A stretch of DNA of 12,357 nt. It comes from an uncultured Alphaproteobacteria bacterium. GTDB taxonomy: Bacteria; Pseudomonadota; Alphaproteobacteria; RF32; CAG-239. The DNA is taken from positions 1 through 12,357 of the forward strand of contig CAJTWX010000052.1 in assembly GCA_910580155.1 (NCBI GenBank), in the 5' to 3' direction. The first letter of the stretch is position 1. Each line of letters opens with the position of its first letter. Shown piece after piece: positions 6,322 to 12,357 of this stretch. A program made the translations under genes and the position numbers. The notes beneath the pieces were generated by a model. It searched no databases. It saw nothing but the letters and a program-made list of their open reading frames with translations, and had not been told where the DNA came from.

Positions 6322-6428
6322 TAATGGCAAAGCGCACACTATATATCAGAAAACTGATATGTCGGGTGTGCTGTTTTGCCGCTGGCTATTATCAGTTAAA
6401 ACACATTTTTTTGAATAAGGATATTATA
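6322..6428 (+). promoter_or_regulatory. Structured lon leader with a long hairpin and an alternative pairing
   Basis: A long stem-loop spans 6326-6380. GGCAAAGC (6326-6333) pairs with 6373-6380, including one G-T pair; GCACAC (6334-6339) pairs with GTGTGC (6366-6371); ATATCAG (6343-6349) pairs with CTGATAT (6354-6360) around an AAAA loop. That is about 21 pairs. The right side of the upper stem, AACTGATA (6352-6359), is also perfectly complementary to TATCAGTT (6390-6397), so a competing fold is possible. There is no T tract, so it is not a plain terminator. The ribosome site (AAGGA, 6417-6421) lies outside the stem. Confidence 0.5.
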
Positions 6429-8885
6429 ATGAGCCGTAATGAAAACAAAGAAAAACCAACTTGGACTGCAGAAGACAAGCTAAAAGCGCAGAAACAGCAC
6501 AGCACTGCCGAAGAAAACGTGGAATATCCGGTTCTGCCACTGCGGGATATGGTGGTTTTTCCCGAAAACACGGCTTCCCTGTTTATCGGGCGCAGTATGT
6601 CCTTAAAAGCCGCACAAGCCGCATACCAATTTGGAACACCGCTTGTTCTCCTGACACAAAAACGTGCGGATATTGAGCACCCCGAAGCTGAAGACTTATA
6701 CACCGTCGGCACTTTGGCGCGCATCCGCCGTTATGTCGTAATGCCGGATGGCACGCTCAATCTCGCGGTTGAAGGTATCAGCCGTATCAAACTCAAACGG
6801 CTTAACAAATTTAATAAATATTACACAGCATACATCGAACCCTATACTTGGGAAACTGATCCCAAAACCGAAACCGAAGTCAGTGCCCTGTTGGGAATTG
6901 CCAGCGAACGCTTCAAAAAACAAGCGCTGGATATGTCTAAAATGCCCAAAGAAAACCTGCTCGCGCTTAACCGCGCCGAAAGTCCGGCCAGACTGGTTGC
7001 CACCGTTACCGGCACACTGGAAATAAAAACCGCCGACAAACAGGAACTGCTTGAAAGCCGGACCGAAGTGGAAATGCTTGAAAAGCTGATTGAGATTTTA
7101 AGCGAAACCGGCATCCGCGCCGAGGTTGAAAACAGGGTAAAAGACCGTGTCCGCAAACAAATGGAAAAAAATCAGCGCGAATATTACTTAAGTGAACAGA
7201 TGAAAGCCATTCAAAAAGAAATGAGCGGCGGCGAAAACGGTGAAGAGGATGAAATCACCCAATACGAGAAAAAATTAAAAAAGGCCAAACTTTCCAAAGA
7301 AGCCAAAACCAAAGCCCTGCAAGAACTTAAAAAACTTAAAGCCTCCGGCCCGATGAGTGCCGAAGCCACTGTCATCCGCAATTATCTTGACTGGCTCGTT
7401 GACCTGCCGTGGGGCAAAAATTCGCCGATTACGCACGATTTGCAAAAAGCAATTGACATTTTAGACGAAGACCACTACGGCCTCGAAAAAGTCAAAGAAC
7501 GCATTATCGAATATTTAGCCGTACAGGCCAGAGCCAAAAAGTTAAAAAGCCCGATTCTCTGCTTAGTCGGCGCCCCTGGTGTCGGCAAAACCTCGCTCGG
7601 GCGTTCAATTGCCCGTGCCACCGGGCGCAAATTTGTCCGCGCCTCCTTAGGCGGAATGCGTGACGAGGCAGAAATCCGCGGCCACCGCCGTACCTATATC
7701 GGCGCAATGCCCGGCAAAATTATTCAAAACATAAAAAAAGTCGGCGTATCAAACCCGTTGTTTTTGCTTGACGAGATAGACAAGCTCGGGTCAGACTGGC
7801 GCGGCGACCCGAGTTCTGCCCTTTTGGAGGTATTAGACCCCGAACAAAACGCCACCTTTAATGACCACTATCTCGATGTGGATTATGACCTTTCAAACGT
7901 AATGTTTGTTACCACCGCCAACTCTCTGGATATGCCGCGCCCGTTGCTGGACAGAATGGAGATTATCCGCATAGACGGCTACACCGAGCAGGAAAAGATT
8001 GAGATTGCCAAGCGCCACCTGCTGCCGAAAGTCTTTCAGGAAAATGCCGTTTCTCCGCACGAACTGCATATCACCGACGAGGCAATTCGCGATGTCATCC
8101 GTTACTACACCTCCGAGTCCGGCGTGCGCAATCTGGAGCGCAAATTAGCCTCCGTCGCCCGCAAATCTGCCACAGAGATAATTTTAAGCAAAAACAAAGA
8201 TCTGCATATAACTGTTGAAGCAAAAGATTTGGAAAAATATCTCGGCGTAAAAATCTACCATTACGGCGTACGCGAAGAAAAGAACCTTATCGGCGTCACC
8301 ACCGGTCTGGCGTGGACAGAAGTCGGCGGCGATATCCTCTTTATTGAAGGCGTCGATATGCCCGGCAAAGGTATGGTCAAACAAACCGGCAAACTGGGCG
8401 ATGTGATGAAAGAGTCAATTGATACCGCATATTCGGTTGTCCGCTCGCACGCAGTTTCTCTGGGCATTGATCCGTCCGTGTTTGAAAAAACCGATGTCCA
8501 TATTCACGTTCCCGAAGGCGCTATCCCGAAGGACGGCCCGTCTGCCGGCGTCACGATGTATACCACGCTCGTATCGCTGTTTACCAAAATTCCGGTTAAA
8601 AGCGATGTGGCAATGACTGGCGAGATAACCCTGCAAGGGCGCGTATTGCCAATCGGCGGACTTAAAGAAAAGCTGCTGTCAGCCCTGCGCGGCGGCATTA
8701 AAACGGTTGTTATCCCCAAAGGCAATGAAAAGGATTTGGCAGAACTCCCCGAGATTGTGAAAAAAGAGCTGAATATCGTTTTGGCAGAAAATGTCGGCGA
8801 CGTGCTTGAGGTCGCACTCGAGTGCCCGCTCAAACCACTGTATCCGCAATCAAGCTGCAAACTTGAAACGCGTGCAGACGCCTGA
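6429..8885 (+). CDS. lon: ATP-dependent protease Lon
   Basis: An 818-residue cytoplasmic AAA+ serine protease that unfolds and degrades misfolded and regulatory proteins as a hexamer. The N-terminal substrate-binding domain begins at YPVLPLRDMVVFP, and a coiled, Lys/Glu-rich linker follows. Walker A is GAPGVGKT (residues 381-388, K387) and Walker B is LFLLDEID (444-451). The proteolytic domain has the Ser in PKDGPSAG (S705) and the Lys in GGLKEKLL (K748), a spacing of 43 as in E. coli Lon. Length is normal. The start is the ATG at 6429, with AAGGA seven bases upstream; the frame is open back to an ATG at 6324, but that would translate the leader hairpin. The C terminus has about 15 extra, non-conserved residues. 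A palindromic promoter region and a hairpin leader suggest regulated expression. smpB follows with its own promoter. Confidence 0.97.
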   Translation: MSRNENKEKPTWTAEDKLKAQKQHSTAEENVEYPVLPLRDMVVFPENTASLFIGRSMSLKAAQAAYQFGTPLVLLTQKRADIEHPEAEDLYTVGTLARIRRYVVMPDGTLNLAVEGISRIKLKRLNKFNKYYTAYIEPYTWETDPKTETEVSALLGIASERFKKQALDMSKMPKENLLALNRAESPARLVATVTGTLEIKTADKQELLESRTEVEMLEKLIEILSETGIRAEVENRVKDRVRKQMEKNQREYYLSEQMKAIQKEMSGGENGEEDEITQYEKKLKKAKLSKEAKTKALQELKKLKASGPMSAEATVIRNYLDWLVDLPWGKNSPITHDLQKAIDILDEDHYGLEKVKERIIEYLAVQARAKKLKSPILCLVGAPGVGKTSLGRSIARATGRKFVRASLGGMRDEAEIRGHRRTYIGAMPGKIIQNIKKVGVSNPLFLLDEIDKLGSDWRGDPSSALLEVLDPEQNATFNDHYLDVDYDLSNVMFVTTANSLDMPRPLLDRMEIIRIDGYTEQEKIEIAKRHLLPKVFQENAVSPHELHITDEAIRDVIRYYTSESGVRNLERKLASVARKSATEIILSKNKDLHITVEAKDLEKYLGVKIYHYGVREEKNLIGVTTGLAWTEVGGDILFIEGVDMPGKGMVKQTGKLGDVMKESIDTAYSVVRSHAVSLGIDPSVFEKTDVHIHVPEGAIPKDGPSAGVTMYTTLVSLFTKIPVKSDVAMTGEITLQGRVLPIGGLKEKLLSALRGGIKTVVIPKGNEKDLAELPEIVKKELNIVLAENVGDVLEVALECPLKPLYPQSSCKLETRADA

Positions 8886-8898
8886 TAAAGAATTATCC

Positions 8899-8933
8899 TT
8901 GACACACGGGCGGATAAACGTTATATTCGCCCG
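8899..8933 (+). promoter_or_regulatory. Strong smpB promoter with an inverted repeat across it
   Basis: A perfect TTGACA (8899-8904) and TATATT (8922-8927) are 17 bases apart, with a predicted start near 8934. CGGGCG (8907-8912) and CGCCCG (8928-8933) are exact inverted copies flanking the -10 region. They could be an operator, or a weak 3' hairpin for lon, which ends 14 bases before the -35 box. A T tract is lacking. Confidence 0.75.
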
Positions 8934-8948
8934 AAAAGGATGTAAAAA

Positions 8949-9419
8949 ATGGCAAAAAAAGTAAAAAAATCAGATTTCATCGCCACCGGACAAGTTGCCG
9001 CCAACCGTCGGGCAACGTTTGACTATGCAATAGAAGAAACTTTTACTGCCGGACTGGAGCTTAAAGGAACGGAAGTCAAATCCCTGCGTTTGGGTAAAGC
9101 AAACCTTGGCGACACTTACGGGTCGTATGAAAACGGTGAACTGTTTATCGAAAATCTCAAAATCGAGGAATACGCCAACAAAGGTTATGAAAAGCACGAT
9201 GCTAACCGCAAAAAAAAGCTGTTGCTGACTCGTCACGAGATAGACAAGATTATCGGCGCAATGGCTAAAAAAGGCTATTCGCTGATTGCCAAAAAACTGT
9301 TTTTTGACTCTCACGGGCGCGCCAAGCTTGAAGTCGGCTTAGGCCGCGGCAAAAAACTATATGACAAGCGCCAGTCCATCAAAGACCGTGAAGTTTCCCG
9401 CAAGCTCCGCGAATACTAA
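8949..9419 (+). CDS. smpB: SsrA (tmRNA)-binding protein SmpB
   Basis: A 156-residue small basic protein that binds tmRNA and brings it to stalled ribosomes for trans-translation. The OB-type core is recognisable: ELKGTEVKSLRLGKANLGD near residues 38-56, then a KKLLLTRHEIDKI segment and the conserved GLGRGKKLYDKR near the C terminus. The tail continues QSIKDREVSRKLREY. This is the basic helix that enters the decoding site, with Lys and Arg residues retained but the usual DWxR form altered. The length is typical. The start ATG at 8949 has AAAAGGAT upstream. It is probably transcribed mainly from the strong promoter 50 bases upstream. A tmRNA gene is not in this window. Lon next door degrades some tagged proteins, a functional match by knowledge of the family. 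No clear terminator is seen after the gene. Confidence 0.95.
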   Translation: MAKKVKKSDFIATGQVAANRRATFDYAIEETFTAGLELKGTEVKSLRLGKANLGDTYGSYENGELFIENLKIEEYANKGYEKHDANRKKKLLLTRHEIDKIIGAMAKKGYSLIAKKLFFDSHGRAKLEVGLGRGKKLYDKRQSIKDREVSRKLREY

Positions 9420-9520
9420 GTTCAGCCGCATTTTCTACCGCTCCCACTGCCAACACAGACAGATACCTTTTGCAGCACAAAACACGCCATAGCGCGTCCC
9501 TTTCTCTTGTTCTTTTTCGC

Positions 9521-9549
9521 TTGCAAACTCCTCCAAAATATGATATACT
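9521..9549 (+). promoter_or_regulatory. Promoter 1 of the membrane-protein gene
   Basis: TTGCAA (9521-9526) lies 17 bases from TATACT (9544-9549), and a TGa before the -10 box makes it an extended -10. A transcript from about 9556 would have a leader of roughly 150 nucleotides. The rest of the gap between smpB and this gene (9420-9520) shows nothing I can identify. Confidence 0.6.
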
Positions 9550-9595
9550 ACTTTTGTTAATGTAAGTTTTTGTGTTATTAGTTTTTTTATTATTA

Positions 9596-9651
9596 AGGTG
9601 GTTAATTGTTTTGATTTGAGGTTTCAAATTGAGGTGATATACTGTTTTGAT
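9596..9651 (+). promoter_or_regulatory. Promoter 2 and direct repeats upstream of the membrane-protein gene
   Basis: The same TGATATACT word recurs at 9635-9643, with TTGAGG (9616-9621) 16 bases before its TATACT, giving a second possible promoter. Two imperfect 20-base copies, each aggtg followed by a stretch ending tgttttgat, start at 9596 and 9632. The first copy is followed by ATTTGA-ggtt-TCAAAT (9614-9629), a perfect inverted repeat. The arrangement resembles a regulated promoter with operator sites. Confidence 0.45.
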
Positions 9652-9708
9652 GTAAAAAGCTTTTGCTCAATTAATTACTATTTATTCACCCCAAAAAAAA
9701 CAAAAAAA

Positions 9709-10269
9709 ATGATTAACTTAAACAACTTGTTCGTCAAAGGACAACACGCTGCTCAAAAAGCCGCTGCTCTCACTCTCGTGCTCACCACCATTCTCGTTGC
9801 AATCGCAGCCCTATATGGTCTCGGGTTTTCCGTCACTTGGATCGCAATGCTCCTCGAGAACCCCGCAGCACTGCACGCTCCCGCCACTTTCAACAGCAAC
9901 GAGCTGCTCACAAGCATCCTCGCTTACCAGCCCGTTGAAACAATGGCGTTTTGGACACTTCCGATTAAGCTGCAAGGCTTGATTATAGTGTTCCTCGGAG
10001 CCGCTTGCTTTTATATAGCAAGCTATGCCGGAGAGTGGCTATCCATAGTCGTTAAACTGTATCCGTTCACCCTAACAAGGGGCGGAAACATCACCAACGG
10101 CATCGCTCTTCGGAGCAAATGGCAGCCGCTTATCGACACCGTCCGCATAATGTGGAACAACGTCATCAGCACCCTGCGCAAGGTGGCTCTATACATTATG
10201 TTCTCAATGGCAACCATCGCCATCGTCTACTTCGTATGGAACATCCTTGCCGCCAAATGCCCAATGTAA
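9709..10269 (+). CDS. Small three-helix membrane protein, function unknown
   Basis: A 186-residue protein that I do not recognise. Hydrophobic segments at about 21-49, 88-107 and 159-180 predict three membrane helices, the first long enough to be kinked or to include a short re-entrant stretch. The loop at 50-87 is largely polar with Pro and Asn. The loop at 108-158 contains Arg/Lys and Trp residues (TRGGNITNG, RSKWQPLIDTVRIMWNN). No signal-peptide cleavage site, transporter signature or enzyme motif is seen. The start is the ATG at 9709, which follows an A-rich run with no Shine-Dalgarno. An in-frame GTG at 9598 would add 37 residues but overlaps the promoter repeats, so it is rejected. Upstream are duplicated promoters and downstream is a perfect terminator, so it is an independently controlled single gene. 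Confidence 0.7.
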   Translation: MINLNNLFVKGQHAAQKAAALTLVLTTILVAIAALYGLGFSVTWIAMLLENPAALHAPATFNSNELLTSILAYQPVETMAFWTLPIKLQGLIIVFLGAACFYIASYAGEWLSIVVKLYPFTLTRGGNITNGIALRSKWQPLIDTVRIMWNNVISTLRKVALYIMFSMATIAIVYFVWNILAAKCPM

Positions 10270-10286
10270 ACGAACAACAAAAAATC

Positions 10287-10320
10287 AGCTCAACACCCCC
10301 AAAAGGTGTTGAGCTTTTTT
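10287..10320 (+). terminator. Terminator of the membrane-protein gene
   Basis: AGCTCAACACC (10287-10297) and GGTGTTGAGCT (10305-10315) form a perfect 11-base-pair stem with a seven-base loop, followed by T5 and att. It lies 17 bases past the stop codon. Confidence 0.92.
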
Positions 10321-10391
10321 ATTGCCCCATCCCCCCATAAATAAAAAGCAGGGCAAAGCAACCATCCTAATCACCACTTCTGCCCCTGCGC

Positions 10392-10482
10392 GAGTCATTG
10401 CGAGGAGGCTTTAGCCGACGTGGCAATCTCCTCCCCCTTACTCCCAAAGATTGCTTCGTCGTTTCACTCCTCGCAATGACTC
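10392..10482. mobile_element. Gene-less inverted-repeat element (MITE/REPIN-like) of the GIY-YIG repeat family
   Basis: A 91-base element. GAGTCATTGCGAGGAG (10392-10407) and its exact reverse complement (10467-10482) form its ends. Inside, CGACG (10416-10420) pairs with CGTCG (10457-10461) and GCAATCT (10423-10429) pairs with AGATTGC (10448-10454). Almost the whole element could fold as one hairpin. The right inner junction, CCAAAGATTGC, resembles that of the element at 467-584. No target duplication is visible. Confidence 0.75.
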
Positions 10483-10505
10483 TCTTGCCCTAAACAGAAA
10501 GGCGG

Positions 10506-10613
10506 AAAATTTTGCGAGTGAGCCTAAATGTCCTGCAAGGGAGGGGAGCGTAGTAAACCTACGTGACCCGACCGAAGACAGGCTTCCATTTCAGAACTCA
10601 ATCACAAAATTTT
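10506..10613. other. Nested inverted-repeat element between the repeat and era
   Basis: AAAATTTTG (10506-10514) pairs with CAAAATTTT (10605-10613). Inside it TGAG (10519-10522) pairs with CTCA (10597-10600), TGTC (10529-10532) with GACA (10577-10580), and CGTAG with CTACG (10549-10553 and 10559-10563) around a TAAAC loop. It begins six bases after the era stop on the minus strand. It could be a 3' processing or termination structure, or a second dispersed repeat family. No gene or T tract is present. Confidence 0.4.
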
Positions 10614-10618
10614 ACCCT

Positions 10619-11530
10619 TTATGAATTGTAGTCGAGATTCCACGTTGTATAACGCGCCTTATCCTCGCCCCAGTTCTCACGCACTTTGACGAAAAGAAAC
10701 AGATGTATCCGCTCTTCCAAAATCTCTTCCAGTTCGCGCCGTGCAGATTGCCCGATTTTCTTAATCATCGCCCCTTGCCGCCCGAGCACAATTTGCTTCT
10801 GCCCGTCACGCTCCACATAGATTGTCATCTCAGCGCGCACCGAACCGTCTTCACGCCGTTCCCACAGCTCCGGCTCAACCGTTAAGGCATAAGGCAACTC
10901 TTGTCGCAGATATAAAAACAGTTTCTCGCGCACAATCTCTGCCGCCAACAGCTTAAGCGGCATATCAGACATTTGCTCTTCAGGGTAAAGCCACGGGCTG
11001 ACAGGCAGGTTTTTCGCCAGATAATCATAAAAATCATCAACACCTTTGCCCTCAAGCGCCGACACCATAAACGTTTCGTCAAACGCATACTCTTTATTAA
11101 GCACCGCCGCAAGTTCCAACAACGTTTCCCCTTTGACTAAATCGGTCTTATTCAGCACCAAACAAGCCTTTTGCCCATTTTCCTTAAGCTTGTCGATAAT
11201 CGCCCGCGTTTCATCATCAAAACCGCGTTTCGCATCCACCACCAGCGCCACAATATCCGCATCGCCCACGCCGCCCCACGCCGATGCCACCATCGCGCGG
11301 TCAAGCCGCCTCTTGGGCACAAACACCCCCGGTGTATCCAAAAAGATAATCTGCGCTAAGCCCCATACGCCAATACCCTTAACGGTCGTACGCGTCGTTT
11401 GTGCCTTAGGCGATACAATGCTGACTTTCGAACCGGCAAAGTTATTCGTCAGCGTCGACTTCCCCGCATTCGGTGCGCCCAACAGAGCCACAAACCCTGC
11501 TCTCGTTTCTTCAGCCATACAATCAGACAT
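10619..11530 (-). CDS. era: GTPase Era
   Basis: A 303-residue GTPase that binds the 3' end of 16S rRNA and acts in 30S assembly, as a cytoplasmic or membrane-associated protein. The G1 motif GAPNAGKS is at residues 18-25, G2 lies in the TTR/TTVKG region near 45-52, G3 DTPG at 65-68, G4 NKTD at 127-130 and G5 SAL at 157-159. The C-terminal KH domain has the GRQG form of the GxxG loop within VLGRQGAMIKKIG. The length is typical. The frame is open upstream of 11530, but only as a shadow of rnc. The ATG at 11530 overlaps the rnc stop by 8 bases and has GGGGA six bases upstream; the ATG at 11518 (299 residues) is a close alternative. The overlap implies coupling to rnc in one transcript, a common alphaproteobacterial order. 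Confidence 0.96.
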   Translation of the reverse strand: MSDCMAEETRAGFVALLGAPNAGKSTLTNNFAGSKVSIVSPKAQTTRTTVKGIGVWGLAQIIFLDTPGVFVPKRRLDRAMVASAWGGVGDADIVALVVDAKRGFDDETRAIIDKLKENGQKACLVLNKTDLVKGETLLELAAVLNKEYAFDETFMVSALEGKGVDDFYDYLAKNLPVSPWLYPEEQMSDMPLKLLAAEIVREKLFLYLRQELPYALTVEPELWERREDGSVRAEMTIYVERDGQKQIVLGRQGAMIKKIGQSARRELEEILEERIHLFLFVKVRENWGEDKARYTTWNLDYNS

Positions 11531-12185
11531 CCGTAATCCCCAATTCTTCCAGCATTTTTGCGGCAGCAGCCTGCGCGGCTTGCTTCTTATTCGGTCCCGT
11601 TCCCTCAGCATAATGTTTTCCGCCCAGAGAAACGCGCATAACAAAGACAGGCTCGTGCGCCGGCCCGTCTCTCCCAACCACCTCATACACCGGTGCCGGC
11701 AAATTCAAATGTGCAGATTTTTCCTGCAAAAAAGTTTTATAGTCTTTATGCGGATGCGAGCGCGTGTCAATCAGTTCCTCCCAATTGCGGCGCACAAAAT
11801 CCTGCGCGGTTTCCATCAACCCGCTGTCCATATAAATCGCTGCAATAATCGCCTCGCCCACATCACAGAGCACGCCAGGGCTGTGCCGTGCATCTTTCGC
11901 ACCGGCAATAATAAAGTGGGCAACACCCAATTTGCGCATCACTTCCGCCACGGCATTTTTACACACCAAGCGCACAAAACGCTGTGCCAAGCTTCCCTCC
12001 GGCTCGTCGGGAAAAGCTTTCTCCAACATCTCGGCCACCGTCACCCCCAAAATCCTGTCGCCCAAAAATTCCAATCGCTCATAATTACGGTGAATATCTG
12101 ACGTAAAGCTCGAGTGCGTCAGAGCCTGCTCTAAAAGCGCTTTGTTTTGAAACGTATAGCCGAGTTTTTTTTCTAATTCTTGCAT
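11523..12185 (-). CDS. rnc: Ribonuclease III
   Basis: A 220-residue double-strand-specific endoribonuclease that processes rRNA precursors and structured mRNAs as a homodimer. The signature NYERLEFLGDRILG (34-47) supplies E39 and D43, and DVGEAIIAAIYMD (108-120) supplies D108 and E111, so the four metal-binding acids are present. A double-stranded-RNA-binding domain spans about 148-213, with the basic PNKKQAAQAAAAKML helix at its end. The length is normal. The start ATG at 12185 has AAGAAGG about seven bases upstream. It is the first gene of an rnc-era operon with its own promoter. No lepB is seen upstream, because the window changes to repeat sequence about 115 bases beyond the start. Many RNase III genes are controlled by self-cleavage of their leader, but the short leader here (about 30 nucleotides) shows no obvious long stem. 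Confidence 0.96.
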   Translation of the reverse strand: MQELEKKLGYTFQNKALLEQALTHSSFTSDIHRNYERLEFLGDRILGVTVAEMLEKAFPDEPEGSLAQRFVRLVCKNAVAEVMRKLGVAHFIIAGAKDARHSPGVLCDVGEAIIAAIYMDSGLMETAQDFVRRNWEELIDTRSHPHKDYKTFLQEKSAHLNLPAPVYEVVGRDGPAHEPVFVMRVSLGGKHYAEGTGPNKKQAAQAAAAKMLEELGITDV

Positions 12186-12222
12186 ACCTGCCTTCTTATC
12201 ATAAATTTAGTTCTTACCCTGC

Positions 12223-12251
12223 AAAATAAGCCGCATTTAAAACAATTGCAA
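12223..12251 (-). promoter_or_regulatory. Promoter of the rnc-era operon
   Basis: On the minus strand TTGCAA (12246-12251) is 17 bases from TATTTT (12223-12228), with a predicted start near 12216. This places about 30 nucleotides of leader before the rnc ATG. Confidence 0.55.
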
Positions 12252-12299
12252 GCCTTTTTTTCACCCCCGCGTTTTCCCCAAACCTCCCCCCCTCTTCCC

Positions 12300-12357
12300 G
12301 TGAGTCATTGCGAGCGCATCCTTCTTCCCGTGAGTCATTGCGAGGGCATCCTACATC
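12300..12357. repeat. Tandem partial copies of the 'gtcattgcgagg' repeat at the right edge
   Basis: Two copies of gtgagtcattgcgag begin at 12300 and 12330, a 30-base period, separated by 'cgcatccttcttccc'. The second copy equals the first 20 bases of the window exactly. The bases before 12300 (ctcttccc) resemble the tail of the unit, so another degenerate copy may precede it. These are half-units of the dispersed repeat arranged as a small tandem array cut by the window edge. Confidence 0.8.

Noticed and set aside
9420..9540. tmRNA or other RNA gene downstream of smpB
   Set aside because: No tRNA-like end, tag-reading frame or terminator hairpin could be found on either strand.
11046..12101. 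351-residue open frame antisense to era and rnc
   Set aside because: Both era and rnc have full motifs on the other strand. The long antisense frame is a codon-composition artefact.

Overview
The window looks like a piece of a gut-type alphaproteobacterial genome. This is an inference from protein character: Lon has the alphaproteobacterial style of N-terminal domain and proteolytic-domain ending, rnc and era are adjacent and co-oriented, and most core genes have AAGGA-like Shine-Dalgarno sites and TTGACA/TATAAT-type promoters. An uncultured intestinal lineage related to Rhodospirillales (RF32-like) would fit, partly because a very large lipoprotein here has a Bacteroidales style. The taxonomic call is not proven.

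Layout. Bases 1-584 form a repeat-rich block. A small GIY-YIG endonuclease gene with its own promoter sits between inverted copies of a 'gtcattgcgagg' repeat (34-453), and a gene-less relative lies next to it (467-584). On the minus strand follow a zinc-site-degenerate M16 peptidase homologue (704-1921) and a 947-residue lipoprotein (2082-4925), each with a promoter and terminator. A 546-base gene-free stretch (4926-5471) holds a possible structured RNA that ends in a terminator. It is followed on the plus strand by two small XRE-like helix-turn-helix genes (5472-6237), lon (6429-8885, with an unusual operator/leader region), smpB (8949-9419, with a strong promoter) and an unknown three-helix membrane protein (9709-10269, with duplicated promoters). 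Another gene-less repeat element (10392-10482) and a nested inverted-repeat element (10506-10613) separate these from the minus-strand rnc-era operon (12185 to 10619). Partial repeat copies in tandem occupy both ends.

How the genes work together. Lon, SmpB, RNase III and Era are housekeeping functions of protein quality control, ribosome rescue, RNA processing and 30S maturation. The accessory part is the repeat system. The GIY-YIG unit and its two gene-less relatives share terminal and internal sequence, which fits an endonuclease-encoding mobile element with MITE/REPIN-like deletion derivatives. This is the most interesting signal in the window. Second is the lon control region, where two perfect palindromes built from one half-site surround a TATAAT box and are followed by a long hairpin that has an alternative pairing.
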